Notes under the pieces: generated by a model | What the model was told of the DNA's origin: nothing | Databases searched by the model: none | Seen by the model: the letters and a program-made list of their open reading frames with translations, nothing else | Position numbers and translations under genes: made by a program | From: Chloroflexi bacterium TSY | Lineage (GTDB): Bacteria; Chloroflexota; Anaerolineae; Caldilineales; Caldilineaceae | Direction of reading: 5' to 3' | Assembly (NCBI GenBank): GCA_019217005.1 | Contig: JAHBNG010000031.1 | Location: forward strand, 73,085 to 137,084 | Length of the DNA: 64,000 bases | Shown: positions 7,500 to 16,417 of the stretch, in pieces | Layout: each line of letters begins with the position of its first letter | Position numbering within the stretch: the first letter of the stretch is position 1

Positions 7500-9797
7500 A
7501 TGAAAGCTCTTAAAAAAATGATTGATAGTTTTGGATCAACATCCAGAGAACTGATAATCGACCAGAAGGTTTTTATTGCAGAAAATGAGACAATCGAAAT
7601 TCCGGCCAATCTGGCCGTCCGCGTCACCCGAGAAGGTAAGATTGTCTTTCCGCCGAAAAGTCGGACGACATGCCAGCTTAATGGCATTCCTCAATTGACA
7701 ATTGCTGGCTCCCTTGAGGCTGGTCTCTACCCAATTTTTCAGTTTTGCGACAGTAACGAAGTCGACAACGATCTTGACAACGTACTCTTCAAGCGCGGTT
7801 CTGTCAAAGAAGTGCCGACCTGCTGGTTTGGTGCGCAACCGGATGATCCGCAACAGTTTGATAGTCAGCCAGCGATTCAACGAGCTGTCTATGCCGCGTT
7901 GGAGGTGAGTCGTCTTTACATGCCTGCCGGTGAGTATTGGATTAATGAGACGATTCACTTGGAATCACCTGGCACGTCAGCCACGAGTAGCTACGTTTTG
8001 GAAGGAAGTAGACCGGCAATGGGAGCGGCCAATCCAGCAACCATCATTCATGCCCGCTTCAAGGACCGTCCAGCAATCAACCTCTCACAGGCGCGGGACA
8101 CTCAGATCAAGAATCTCAGCATCGTGGGACAAAACATCAAGGCATCTCAGGTGGTGGGCCATCCAAAAAAGAAGCTTGACAAGTTTGATGGCGAACGCTG
8201 GGCGGATAATCTCCATCCGAGCGACTGGATCAGTGAGGGGTGTACAGTAGGCCAACACAATCCTTATTGTGCAATTGCCACCGATGCTTACGGCAGCAGA
8301 CCCGCCAATCGTCAGGATTGGTACGGTGATGAATCTCGCTATCAAACGAGAAACAGGAGCAATTCTGGTTCATCCCAGGTCTTGATCGAAGGGGTCGACA
8401 TCAGGCAATTCGTCGTCGGAATTGCAGTCTCGCCTACGGGGGTATTCCCCAACGATCGGATTCGTGTACAGCGCTCGACCATAGAAAGCTGTGCCTATGG
8501 CATTGCCGTGGGCACACCCGCGGCGCGTGGCTTGCATTTTCAGGATAACAGGTTCGCCAGATGCTACACAGCCATTGACAATTTTACTTTTGGTGCCAGA
8601 TCTGGATCGAAAATCAATTGCACCTCCAATCTCTACGATGCATGTCGCAACCTCTATCATCTAGAGACCACAACGGGTGGAGCCGCCCATCTCTGTGGCG
8701 AATTCGCCACAAATAGTATCAACTTGGGGAACTTTGGTGGTGCGGGCAATACAGCTCTTGGTTCAAATATGGTCTTCTCTGGCTGTCAGTATGAATTTAG
8801 GGCCAGAGTCAAAACAATGCATTTGTTGCCAACCCGTGGTGCCTTAACCTTCATCGGCTGCGACTTCATCACTTGGGGCGATGAAGAGCGATCGAAAGAC
8901 TTCCACGTTCGGCTAGAATCTTTTGGGGCGAATTTGGTCTTTCAGTCCTGCAATTTCCACACAATTGGTGCGGAATATCCAAGATTCTTATTCTCTCGCT
9001 ATGCCGACTGGAACCGCATTCATTTCCACGACTGCAACTTGAGACGAATTGATGGTGATCAGACAGCAGTGGAGTTCTTGCTGTCTGATGATCAAGTGGT
9101 TGATCTTCATATCGTCAATCATGCCACGCGTATCCCTCTGCATCTCAATAGTCAGACTTTGCGCGTGCGGAGTACGGAATGGCCCTACCGCGTCTATCAC
9201 TTGAAATATAACTCGATGGTTCAACCCTTTCTACCGGGTCGGACTGCTGAGCGAATCGATCCCTACACGATTCGTTTTATGATAGAGCAAAGCGCAGAAG
9301 GATCATTTTTCCCCGGAGATCGGCTCTATTGCCTATGCTCGCTAGAGGAATACCCGACTCCACCTGAGTCATCCCTTCCCATGCCACTGCTTGAAGTGGA
9401 GAGTGTTTCAGAAATTGAGCGGGACGGCGATTCAAAGATGCTGATTACCGCCCATATTCCGGGCGACCTGCGTCAAGAGGTGAAGTTACCGGAGGACTTC
9501 GCAAGCGATCAGAAACCGATTGAGCTGCAGCTTCTGCCCAGATCAGAGAATGCACCCTATGTCATTCTCAATGGAGAGTCCAAAGGACAATTTGTTGTCG
9601 GAACCGATCGGGTAATGGGCGTATCCAATGCCGGTTTGTTGAACATCGGCGATTTGGTGAACGGTGAATTTGTACCCCGCGGCACGCGGATCAAAAAGAT
9701 AGAAGAAGACACGATCTACCTTTCGCAAAAAGCAACGAAAAGTTCAACCAGTCAAGACGGAGATCATGTTCCGATTGTCGTTGCGAAAGAAGTATAG
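7500..9797 (+). CDS. Right-handed parallel beta-helix (pectate-lyase/tailspike-like) protein
   Basis: A 765-residue protein from ATG 7500, chosen over the in-frame ATG 7488 because GGAGG (7490-7494) is positioned 5 bp before it. Residues ~105-155 contain the WFGAQPDD...AIQRAV...LYMPAGEYWI pattern typical of the Pectate_lyase_3 family (start of a parallel beta helix, as in phage tailspikes and glycan epimerases). Residues ~170-560 show repeating short strands with recurrent Asn/Cys/Phe positions consistent with helix coils. The C-terminal ~170 residues are a separate beta-rich region. No signal peptide is seen, so export would need another route. Substrate unknown; polysaccharide binding or cleavage is an inference from fold. 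Confidence 0.7.
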   Translation: MKALKKMIDSFGSTSRELIIDQKVFIAENETIEIPANLAVRVTREGKIVFPPKSRTTCQLNGIPQLTIAGSLEAGLYPIFQFCDSNEVDNDLDNVLFKRGSVKEVPTCWFGAQPDDPQQFDSQPAIQRAVYAALEVSRLYMPAGEYWINETIHLESPGTSATSSYVLEGSRPAMGAANPATIIHARFKDRPAINLSQARDTQIKNLSIVGQNIKASQVVGHPKKKLDKFDGERWADNLHPSDWISEGCTVGQHNPYCAIATDAYGSRPANRQDWYGDESRYQTRNRSNSGSSQVLIEGVDIRQFVVGIAVSPTGVFPNDRIRVQRSTIESCAYGIAVGTPAARGLHFQDNRFARCYTAIDNFTFGARSGSKINCTSNLYDACRNLYHLETTTGGAAHLCGEFATNSINLGNFGGAGNTALGSNMVFSGCQYEFRARVKTMHLLPTRGALTFIGCDFITWGDEERSKDFHVRLESFGANLVFQSCNFHTIGAEYPRFLFSRYADWNRIHFHDCNLRRIDGDQTAVEFLLSDDQVVDLHIVNHATRIPLHLNSQTLRVRSTEWPYRVYHLKYNSMVQPFLPGRTAERIDPYTIRFMIEQSAEGSFFPGDRLYCLCSLEEYPTPPESSLPMPLLEVESVSEIERDGDSKMLITAHIPGDLRQEVKLPEDFASDQKPIELQLLPRSENAPYVILNGESKGQFVVGTDRVMGVSNAGLLNIGDLVNGEFVPRGTRIKKIEEDTIYLSQKATKSSTSQDGDHVPIVVAKEV

Positions 9798-9887
9798 AAT
9801 CAGTTTTTGGCATCAAGAACACCACTCATATGAATCAAGAGAACCTGATTGAGGAGTCGCTCAATCCCTCTGGGTGAGGCGTTCTCT

Positions 9888-10022
9888 ATTACACGCAGTA
9901 GACATAATCCTGCACTTCTCAGTCAAAACAGACTCGAGCGTGCCAAATGGTCCGAGATTCTCTACTGCGTCTTTTTTCGCCATTTGAACGCTCTACCTCT
10001 GAGAAATCCTACTGCGTGTAAT
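9888..10022. repeat. 135-bp cruciform repeat, copy 1
   Basis: Ends are 14-bp inverted repeats ATTACACGCAGTAG / CTACTGCGTGTAAT; inside is a second pair GAGCG..CAAATGG / CCATTTG..CGCTC and a CTTTTTTCGCC stretch. Near-identical 135-bp copies lie at 41281-41415 and 54908-55042, so this is a dispersed MITE-like or REP-like element rather than a local structure. Confidence 0.9.
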
Positions 10023-10176
10023 CTCTAATGCAGTTCTATGCGACCGAAACCGGTGTGAGAGAACGCCTGTTCCACGGGAATTTGGATCTGCTGAGCCTTA
10101 GTTCGTAAATCCATACTCTGCTCTGTATGGAAACCGTAGTTTGTTCTCTCTGAATGAGTTTGCGAAAACTACGTAT

Positions 10177-10347
10177 GGTGACATTTGTCACCTTGGTCCC
10201 TGATTTTGGGTGTTCAAACCCTATACAAGCGAGTCCTTAGAACACCTCTGAGGGTCTGTTAGCGTCAAAAAGGTTACAACATGACAAATTTGAGGTGCGA
10301 ACCCTCTACAAACCCTTGAAATTGTCAATTAGGGTGACAAATGTCAC
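10177..10347. promoter_or_regulatory. Pair of palindromic operator-like sites upstream of the Amt-like gene
   Basis: GGTGACATTTGTCACC (10177-10192) and GTGACAAATGTCAC (10334-10347) share the half-site GTGACA with a 2-nt centre and lie ~225 and ~70 bp before the Amt-like start. They resemble binding sites of dimeric regulators; the regulator is unknown. The rest of the 9798-10408 gap holds only repeat copy 1. Confidence 0.5.
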
Positions 10348-10408
10348 TATTACTGTTTTCATCACAACCGAAGTATATAGTCCAAAATCGTAAATCGTTA
10401 CTTCCTCT

Positions 10409-12013
10409 ATGCAATCTAGCCTCACTTTTTTGCCCAGTTATTGGTATCTCCTCATGGCTGCAGTGGCGTTTCTTGTCCCAGCAGGCTTTGTTCTTATTGG
10501 TATTGCTGGATTAGATCCAGAACAAGCCTGGCGCGCGTCAGTCAACTGCCTGGCGGCTGTTGGATTGGCATCGATTGGTTACTGGGCAATTGGATTTGCG
10601 CTTCAGTTTGGAGGTGTTGGATTGGTTTACAGGTTACCCGAGCTAGAGATGCTTGTTTGGGAGTGGAGTGCACTTTCACCCTCATGGGGTACTGGTTGGG
10701 GGATGGCTGGCCTGAGTGGCTGGTTTCTATCTGGACCAGACATAGCGCCGATGATCTATGCACTCTTCTTGGCGCATCTTCCTTGGGCAATCACAGCTGC
10801 GATCTTGCCTGTATTGGCAATTAGAGGACGTGCACCCAGCATAGTGGTTCTCGTTCTGTCGTTGTTTGTTGGGAGTATCCTCTATCCAATTGCGGGAAAT
10901 TGGGTACAGGGCGGTGGATGGCTGAGTGCTATAGGACGTAATATGAATTTGGGGCACGGCGTGATCGACTTTGGCGGTGCGGGCACAGTACATCTTGTGG
11001 TCGGTGCTTTTGGCCTCTCGGCGCTTGTTGCTTGGGTACCGCGACGGGAACAAATTCCCATCACCGAGGTAAAACTGCCGCCGGTTCAACTGCCGCTTCT
11101 CGCCATCGTCGGGAGCTTTATGATTCTGGGGGGCACGGTTGGCTGGCTCTGGTCAAACCCGCTTCAGGTCAATGGGTTAACTGAAGTCGCTTTGATGCGA
11201 GGAACAATTAACAGTATTTTAGCAGCAGGCGGTGGAGCCTTGATCCCGATCGCCTACACTTGGTTCGTGACAGGACAAAGTGATCCTACAGTCAGCGCAC
11301 GTGGATTGGCTGCTGGTTCAATTGCAGGCTTGGCTGCTGGTCCATTTGTTGAACCGTTCAGTGCCTTTTTGATCGGGTTTCTCGCTGGTGGGACAGTTCC
11401 ATTTGTTCTTTTTGTGACTGACGGCATCCTGCGCCTGGATGATGCAACGGGCGCCGTCCACATGAATACAGTCCCAGCCATTATTGGTCTTCTGATGGCG
11501 GGTCTCTTCGCCGATGGCGCTGTGGGAAGCGGGTGGCAGGAAACTGGCATTGATCGATATCTGGGTGTGACAGGACAAGGTGTGACAGGACTCTTTGCTG
11601 CGCATGGATTCCAATCCGATTTCCCAAGTCAGCTTCAGGCGCAAGTGATTGGTATTATGTCACTTGGACTCTGGGGGATGGTCTTGGGTATCGTAGTCTG
11701 TTCACCGCTAGCACTTTTGATACGCGGATTCGAGCACTCGTTTGACAGAACCACGAGGGAACCAGCGACAGAAGCAATTTCTGAGAGAGAACCAGTACGA
11801 CCAGATGGCTTCACAAACCTTCACGACATTGACCTGTCACGAGATTTATCACAAGATCTAACAGAAACACAAACCCGTTCTCAAGTTGCATCTCCTCAAA
11901 CGACTTCTCCTGTCCGACGCAACCTCCCGCCACTGATTCGACGACGAAATGAGGAGCAGATGTCATCATCACAAGAGATTGAAGAGCGAATCGAGCCGTT
12001 TCAGGAGTCTTGA
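10409..12013 (+). CDS. Amt/Mep/Rh-like ammonium transporter, divergent
   Basis: A 534-residue membrane protein with about 11 hydrophobic segments (residues ~13-450). The Amt signature is visible as GHGVIDFGGAGTVHLVVG (residues 182-199), and the pore twin-histidine pair appears to be His195 and His351 (the latter in DDATGAVHMNTVPAIIG). This supports channel-type NH3/NH4+ conduction across the cytoplasmic membrane. The first transmembrane region deviates from typical Amt sequences and the ~80-residue tail is polar and likely disordered, unlike the short regulatory tail that contacts GlnK; no glnK gene is nearby. The Shine-Dalgarno is weak. Two palindromes upstream may regulate it. Identification as Amt superfamily is firm; substrate is inferred. 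Confidence 0.8.
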   Translation: MQSSLTFLPSYWYLLMAAVAFLVPAGFVLIGIAGLDPEQAWRASVNCLAAVGLASIGYWAIGFALQFGGVGLVYRLPELEMLVWEWSALSPSWGTGWGMAGLSGWFLSGPDIAPMIYALFLAHLPWAITAAILPVLAIRGRAPSIVVLVLSLFVGSILYPIAGNWVQGGGWLSAIGRNMNLGHGVIDFGGAGTVHLVVGAFGLSALVAWVPRREQIPITEVKLPPVQLPLLAIVGSFMILGGTVGWLWSNPLQVNGLTEVALMRGTINSILAAGGGALIPIAYTWFVTGQSDPTVSARGLAAGSIAGLAAGPFVEPFSAFLIGFLAGGTVPFVLFVTDGILRLDDATGAVHMNTVPAIIGLLMAGLFADGAVGSGWQETGIDRYLGVTGQGVTGLFAAHGFQSDFPSQLQAQVIGIMSLGLWGMVLGIVVCSPLALLIRGFEHSFDRTTREPATEAISEREPVRPDGFTNLHDIDLSRDLSQDLTETQTRSQVASPQTTSPVRRNLPPLIRRRNEEQMSSSQEIEERIEPFQES

Positions 12014-12053
12014 AGGCCTGCAACTTTTATCTCGAATGAACGTATAGATCTAT

Positions 12054-12461
12054 ATGTTCAATAAAATTAAAATGAATCTGAAACCTGCAGATGGGTGGCG
12101 AAACTACAATCCCTTTGCCAAAGACAGAAACTTAATTCGCATCCATGTTGATTACAATTGGAAATATGGTCTTATACGATTTATCTTGAGACAGTTTATC
12201 GCTTTCTTGTTGATTCTCTTGGGACTCTTTCTGGCGATACCCTCCGTGCCTGGTCCAGGTTGGCTCAGCATTCTTTTTGGGATGTTTATTGGTAGTTATC
12301 CCGGCAAACAGAATTTCATCAGTTGGATTCGCACCAAGAAGCTCTTTCGGACGTCAAGGGTAATTCTTCGTAAAAGATACCGGATTTTGCTGGTGTTGCC
12401 CAGGAAGCAATTGCAGCAAACAAGCACCCGGGTCGTGACTGTGTCAAAAAATACTCATTGA
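12054..12461 (+). CDS. PGPGW-type small transmembrane protein
   Basis: A 135-residue basic protein with one long hydrophobic hairpin (residues ~44-80) that contains the diagnostic PSVPGPGW motif of the PGPGW transmembrane family, flanked by Arg/Lys-rich cytoplasmic ends. Function of the family is unknown. It starts 40 bp after the Amt-like gene on the same strand and is likely co-transcribed with it; no clear Shine-Dalgarno is visible. A convergent gene follows 37 bp downstream. Confidence 0.75.
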   Translation: MFNKIKMNLKPADGWRNYNPFAKDRNLIRIHVDYNWKYGLIRFILRQFIAFLLILLGLFLAIPSVPGPGWLSILFGMFIGSYPGKQNFISWIRTKKLFRTSRVILRKRYRILLVLPRKQLQQTSTRVVTVSKNTH

Positions 12462-12498
12462 TCGCGTAAAAAGAACTGTCGAAACTAAAGCGTCCATT

Positions 12499-13110
12499 TT
12501 ACAGTTGAAGCGGGAACGCTTGTAGCGCTTGATACGTCGCACCAGTAGACCGCAGTTCGCTGAGGAAGTGAGTGATCTGTTCGACTCGAAACAGATTCTC
12601 GTCAGCTGAGTAAGATTCAGCAGCCTGAAGCGTATCGAATTTCTGTTGCAAAACTTCGCCAAGATGACGAATCACTGATTGCTTTGCTTTTCGCTGCACA
12701 CGGCCAAGCGTAAGATGAGGAAAGTATTGTTGAGTGTCTAGAGCAAATCCAGCTTTTTGTGTTGCGTGTTCAACCTCCTTCTGCAGAGCCCTAAGTGCTG
12801 TCTTGCCCCCCTTAATACCAACCCAGATCGCGCGTGGACGTTTGATATTTGGAAAACATCCAAATTGTCCCAGTGCCAGATCGAACTGCTTTTGTCGCAG
12901 CCCTATCTTTCGCAATTCGTGCGCCAGCGCTTGGCGTTGAGTTTGGCTGGTTTTTCCCAGAAAACGCAACGTCAAATGAGCATTCCCTTGCGCAACCCAG
13001 CGGATCGAGCGTTCGATGCGATGCTCCTCAAGAAGCGCTTGATGCTGCTGGTGCTGGGCAAGCGTCAGGTGGATTTGAGATGGAAGTTCGACAGCAATGA
13101 AAGTACGCAT
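12499..13110 (-). CDS. thpR: RNA 2',3'-cyclic phosphodiesterase (2H/LigT family)
   Basis: A 203-residue protein beginning MRTFIAVELP, the standard start of ThpR/LigT enzymes. The two catalytic HxTx motifs are present as HLTL in NAHLTLRFLG (~residues 46-49) and HLTL in FPHLTLGRV (~residues 132-135). It hydrolyses 2',3'-cyclic phosphates at RNA ends in the cytoplasm. Length matches the family (~180-200). It is transcribed convergently toward the PGPGW gene and stands alone. Confidence 0.92.
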   Translation of the reverse strand: MRTFIAVELPSQIHLTLAQHQQHQALLEEHRIERSIRWVAQGNAHLTLRFLGKTSQTQRQALAHELRKIGLRQKQFDLALGQFGCFPNIKRPRAIWVGIKGGKTALRALQKEVEHATQKAGFALDTQQYFPHLTLGRVQRKAKQSVIRHLGEVLQQKFDTLQAAESYSADENLFRVEQITHFLSELRSTGATYQALQAFPLQL

Positions 13111-13255
13111 GGTTCTTTATTGGCTCATCTATGGAAAAGGTCTTTCTTCCAGAAAGTATGCAAATATGCGAGGAAGCAGTTGAATTATCAGTGAATTACA
13201 TACTTTCGTCTGTTGAGCGTCTTTATTATATCCAGCCGGTAAACTAAATTTCAAG

Positions 13256-13284
13256 TTGACAAACGTGTCTGAACATGCTATGAT
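13256..13284 (+). promoter_or_regulatory. Consensus sigma-70-type promoter for the aromatic leader
   Basis: TTGACA (13256-13261), a 17-bp spacer and TATGAT (13279-13284). A second TTGACA (13294-13299) and a 16-bp palindrome TACAATTTTAATTGTA (13311-13326) lie at the expected transcript start, the latter a possible operator. Confidence 0.75.
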
Positions 13285-13289
13285 TCTCT

Positions 13290-13490
13290 CATATTGACAC
13301 GTTTGGATCGTACAATTTTAATTGTATAAGTCTGAATGGCGACTTTCAAGAACGTATGGTAAACCCATGAACAGCGGACGTAAACGTCAGTGGTCTCAAT
13401 TAAATCAGAGTCCTCTCAGTGGCAAATTGCTTGCTTCTTTGTTTACGTTTGAATTGAACCTACGCCAAACTGGGCGTGGGTTTTCTTTTT
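13290..13490 (+). ncRNA. Candidate small RNA or leader RNA between promoter and first terminator
   Basis: About 200 nt run from the promoter's expected start to the first intrinsic terminator. It contains a complementary pair (CGTAAACG near 13380 and GTTTACGTTTG near 13440) but no family I recognise. A small ORF starting at ATG 13367 crosses it, but its Phe/Tyr-rich end is simply the T-rich terminator tail and is not convincing as an attenuator peptide. Confidence 0.4.
13459..13490 (+). terminator. Intrinsic terminator 1 in the aromatic leader
   Basis: CCTACGCC pairs with GGCGTGGG (8 bp, one G-T) around a 6-nt loop and is followed by TTTTCTTTTT. Confidence 0.8.
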
Positions 13491-13587
13491 ATTTTTTTGG
13501 GTTTACATTTTATTTTACGTACGCATCGCCATTCCGACTGGTGAGACAGCAAGCGCCTGGCTAAGGCTTGGTCTAGACTGAACTCAA

Positions 13588-13631
13588 CGAGAGCGAGAAT
13601 GGTGGACAGCCATCGCTCTCGTTTTTTTTTT
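13588..13631 (+). terminator. Intrinsic terminator 2 in the aromatic leader
   Basis: CGAGAGCG pairs with CGCTCTCG, with an inner ATGG/CCAT pair, followed by ten T. The presence of two terminators upstream of aroH suggests regulated readthrough or an independent small RNA. Confidence 0.85.
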
Positions 13632-13683
13632 GGCAAAAATCAAAGGGTTTGAGATACATAGCTCCCCAGAAAAGTATTAGAGT

Positions 13684-13752
13684 TTATAAGGATTGAACAT
13701 TTCTGCCTGACGATTGTGCAATTTCTCAGAGAGATACTTTGAATCCTTATAA
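13684..13752. repeat. 11-bp inverted repeat before aroH
   Basis: TTATAAGGATT and AATCCTTATAA are perfect complements separated by 47 nt. The right arm contains a TATAAT hexamer (13748-13753) that could be a -10 box for aroH, though no good -35 accompanies it. Confidence 0.5.
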
Positions 13753-13846
13753 TGTCTATTGTCACTCGGAGCAACGACAGGGCGGATTGTTCTGGGGATG
13801 AATGTCATATGTGCCCACTCGAACCTCACAAACATTGGAGGATTTT

Positions 13847-14278
13847 ATGGTCTGTCGAGGAGTACGCGGCGCAACGACAATTGACCACGATGATCGAGAA
13901 TCGATTCTGAAAGCCACACGCGAGCTATTGGCTCTCATGATTCGACTTAATGGGATTGAGGCGGAAGATGTCGCTAGCGCATACTTTACGACCTCGCCCG
14001 ATGTTACAGCTGCTTATCCTGCTGTGGCAGCTCGGCAGCTTGGATGGCTCGATGTGCCACTGATTTGTGGACATGAGATGAATGTACCTGATGGTCTGCC
14101 GCGTTGTATTCGCGCGTTGGTGCACTGGAATACAATCAAAGGACAAAAAGAGATTCAGCACATTTATTTACGTGAAGCTGAACGACTCAGACCGGATAAG
14201 AAAATGATTATTCCAGAAATCGATATGAATGAGCTAGAAAATTGGATTCAAAGACAACTGGCAGTTTGGGAACAATAA
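13847..14278 (+). CDS. aroH: Chorismate mutase, AroH type
   Basis: From ATG 13847, preceded by GGAGG at 13837-13841, the protein is 143 residues and starts [12 protein letters not shown], as AroH-class (trimeric, Bacillus-type) chorismate mutases do; the upstream in-frame ATG at 13802 adds unconserved residues and is rejected. Conserved features include the early RGATT active-site segment and [20 protein letters not shown] near residues 80-100. It converts chorismate to prephenate in the cytoplasm, feeding pheA and tyrA that follow in the same cluster. Confidence 0.93.
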   Translation: MVCRGVRGATTIDHDDRESILKATRELLALMIRLNGIEAEDVASAYFTTSPDVTAAYPAVAARQLGWLDVPLICGHEMNVPDGLPRCIRALVHWNTIKGQKEIQHIYLREAERLRPDKKMIIPEIDMNELENWIQRQLAVWEQ

Positions 14279-14324
14279 AGAAAGAACGAAAATCAAAAAT
14301 TAAAAAACGTTATGGGAGTCTATT

Positions 14325-15185
14325 ATGACCGTTGTTGCATTCCAAGGCGAAATCGGAGCATTTTCAGAAGAAGCAGTTTATCAGCATTTCGGACGAGATG
14401 TCGAGTCATTGCCCTATCAAGCTTTTGAGCACATATTTGAGGCTGTAGAAGACGGAATAGCAGATTTTTCTGCCGTGCCAGTCGAGAATTCAACAGCCGG
14501 CAGTATCAACAAAGCCTATGATTTGCTATTAGATCACGATCTCAAAGTACATGGCGAAGTGTTATTATGTGTACGCTACTGTCTGATGACGCTGCCTGAA
14601 AATAAGAACGGAATCACTCAGATCCGAGCGCATCCTCAGTCGCTGGCTCAGTGCGAAGATTATCTCAACCGTAATCATTTGACGGCTGTTCCTTGGTATG
14701 ATTCCGCCGGTGCAGCCAAGGAGCTAATCGAAAAACCGGAAGAGGGCATTGGCATTGTTGCAAGTCGCTTGACTGCACAACACTACGGCCTGAAAATAAT
14801 TGATGAGGGTATCGAAGATTTTAAACACAACTATACCCGTTTTTTCATTGTAGGCAAAGGAGAAGCGGAACGATGTCAACCTGCCAAGACATCATTAGTC
14901 TTTGCTGTGCCAGAGATTCTAGGCGCACTCTACGAAGCAATTGGTCAATTTGCCAGCCGCAAAATCAATTTGACCAAAATCGAGAGTCGTCCTCGCCGCA
15001 ACCGACTTTGGCAATATATCTTTTATTTGGATTTCGACGGTCATTATCAAGATGCCTTGGCCAGTGAAGCACTCGTTGGACTGTTAAGCAAGGCATCCTT
15101 TGTGAAGCTACTTGGTAGCTATCCACCTGCATCAATGCAGAAAACTGAACAGACGACAGTGCAATCTGCATTATTACAAATATAA
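14325..15185 (+). CDS. pheA: Prephenate dehydratase
   Basis: A 286-residue protein with the periplasmic-binding-like PDT domain first (residues 1-~180; [14 protein letters not shown] at the start, [11 protein letters not shown] around 60-70, and the catalytic-type NYTRFFIVG near 176-184) and an ACT regulatory domain after it (~190-270, with the ESRP phenylalanine-site motif at [13 protein letters not shown]). It makes phenylpyruvate from prephenate and is probably inhibited by Phe through ACT. It is monofunctional: the mutase is the separate aroH gene 46 bp upstream. GGGAG lies before the start. Confidence 0.95.
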   Translation: MTVVAFQGEIGAFSEEAVYQHFGRDVESLPYQAFEHIFEAVEDGIADFSAVPVENSTAGSINKAYDLLLDHDLKVHGEVLLCVRYCLMTLPENKNGITQIRAHPQSLAQCEDYLNRNHLTAVPWYDSAGAAKELIEKPEEGIGIVASRLTAQHYGLKIIDEGIEDFKHNYTRFFIVGKGEAERCQPAKTSLVFAVPEILGALYEAIGQFASRKINLTKIESRPRRNRLWQYIFYLDFDGHYQDALASEALVGLLSKASFVKLLGSYPPASMQKTEQTTVQSALLQI

Positions 15186-15272
15186 AGCAGCGCGACAAAG
15201 TGCCAAGATTGCAAAATGTGTCGAGAACGTGACTTTGCAACCTTACAACTCTGCTATCTTGCAATTTTGACA

Positions 15273-15347
15273 GTGTGTCCCAAAGTGTGTAAACGGAGAC
15301 CGCCCAGTCAGAGAATCTACTCCATTTACACACTTTGTGGTACACAC
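15273..15347. repeat. GTGT-family palindromic repeat, copy a
   Basis: Imperfect inverted repeat of 75 bp: GTGTGTCCCAAAGTGTGTAA on the left and TTTACACACTTTGTGGTACA on the right. It ends 27 bp before the DAHP synthase start. Other copies: 19731, 27174, 29837, 30065, and a fragment at 59404. Confidence 0.8.
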
Positions 15348-15374
15348 CCGCAATTTCTTTTGAGGAGGAAAATT

Positions 15375-16391
15375 ATGATCATTGTGATGAAAAAGGATGC
15401 GACTCCAGAAATGGTAGAGAGCGTCGTGAAACGAGTTGAAGAATCTGGACATAAGGTCCATCTCAGCCGAGGTGAAGCACGAACAATCATTGGAATTATT
15501 GGTGCTGACGAACATACGCTGGAGACACGTACGTTTGAAATTCTCGACGGTGTGGAAAAATCGATGCGCGTGATGCAACCGTACAAACTCGCCAGCCGAG
15601 ACTTTGTCCCAGAAGACACGATTATTCAGGTGAATGGTACAGCAATTGGTGGAAAAAAGATCACGGTGATGGCTGGCCCTTGTAGTGTAGAAAGCCGTGA
15701 TCAAATCTTAGAGACAGCTCATGCTGTAAAAGAAGCTGGTGCCTCAGTGCTACGTGGGGGAGCCTACAAGCCACGTTCCAGTCCATATACTTTTCAGGGT
15801 CTGGGCGAAGATGGGCTGAAGTATCTCGCTGAGGCGCGCGAGCAGACGGGTCTTCCCATCATTACGGAAGTCATGAGCATTGACGAAATTGATTTGGTTT
15901 CTGAGTACGCAGATATTTTGCAAATTGGGGCGCGGAACAACCAAAACTATCCATTGTTGAAAGCAGTTGGCAAACAAACAAAACCGGTCTTTTTGAAACG
16001 GGGTACCAGTGGTTCGATACAAGAGCTCTTAATGGGAGCAGAATATGTTCTGAGTGGCGGCAACATGCACGTAATGCTTTGCGAACGCGGCATTCGTACA
16101 TATGAGACAGCTACGCGCAATACCTTCGATGTGAATGCCATCCCTGTCTTGCAAGAGCTAAGCCACCTTCCGGTTGTAGCGGATCCTGCTCATGGAACAG
16201 GTCGTTGGGATCTCGTCAGCCCAATTGCAAAAGCGGCAGTCGCCGCGGGGACGGATGCATTGATGGTTGAAGTCCATCCCAATCCAGAAAATGCACTCAG
16301 TGATGGGGCACAGAGCCTGACTCCCAAGCGCTTTCAAACATTGATGAACGAATTAAGACCCATTGCTGAGGCGGTCGGCCGCAAAATCTAA
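15375..16391 (+). CDS. aroF: 3-deoxy-7-phosphoheptulonate (DAHP) synthase, AroF/Thermotoga type
   Basis: A 338-residue enzyme from ATG 15375, which follows GAGGAGG; upstream in-frame codons translate a repeat and are excluded. Residues 1-~70 form the ferredoxin-like regulatory domain typical of the Thermotoga/Bacillus-type enzymes, and ~85-338 the TIM barrel with [36 protein letters not shown] and [10 protein letters not shown]. It condenses PEP and erythrose-4-phosphate, the first step of the shikimate pathway; the N-terminal domain usually gives Tyr/Phe feedback inhibition. The preceding gap contains palindromic repeat a. Confidence 0.94.
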   Translation: MIIVMKKDATPEMVESVVKRVEESGHKVHLSRGEARTIIGIIGADEHTLETRTFEILDGVEKSMRVMQPYKLASRDFVPEDTIIQVNGTAIGGKKITVMAGPCSVESRDQILETAHAVKEAGASVLRGGAYKPRSSPYTFQGLGEDGLKYLAEAREQTGLPIITEVMSIDEIDLVSEYADILQIGARNNQNYPLLKAVGKQTKPVFLKRGTSGSIQELLMGAEYVLSGGNMHVMLCERGIRTYETATRNTFDVNAIPVLQELSHLPVVADPAHGTGRWDLVSPIAKAAVAAGTDALMVEVHPNPENALSDGAQSLTPKRFQTLMNELRPIAEAVGRKI

Positions 16392-16417
16392 GATATCTCA
16401 GATTATTGTAAAGTATC

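Noticed and set aside
13367..13564. Phe/Tyr-rich ORF resembling a pheA-type attenuator peptide
   Set aside because: The Phe/Tyr run is the translation of the T-rich tail of terminator 1 and lies after the hairpin, not before it; no ribosome site is present.
13588..13631. Possible T-box (GGTGG in the terminator loop)
   Set aside because: The match GGTGGACAGCC lacks the ACCGCG part of the T-box sequence and no specifier stem could be recognised upstream.
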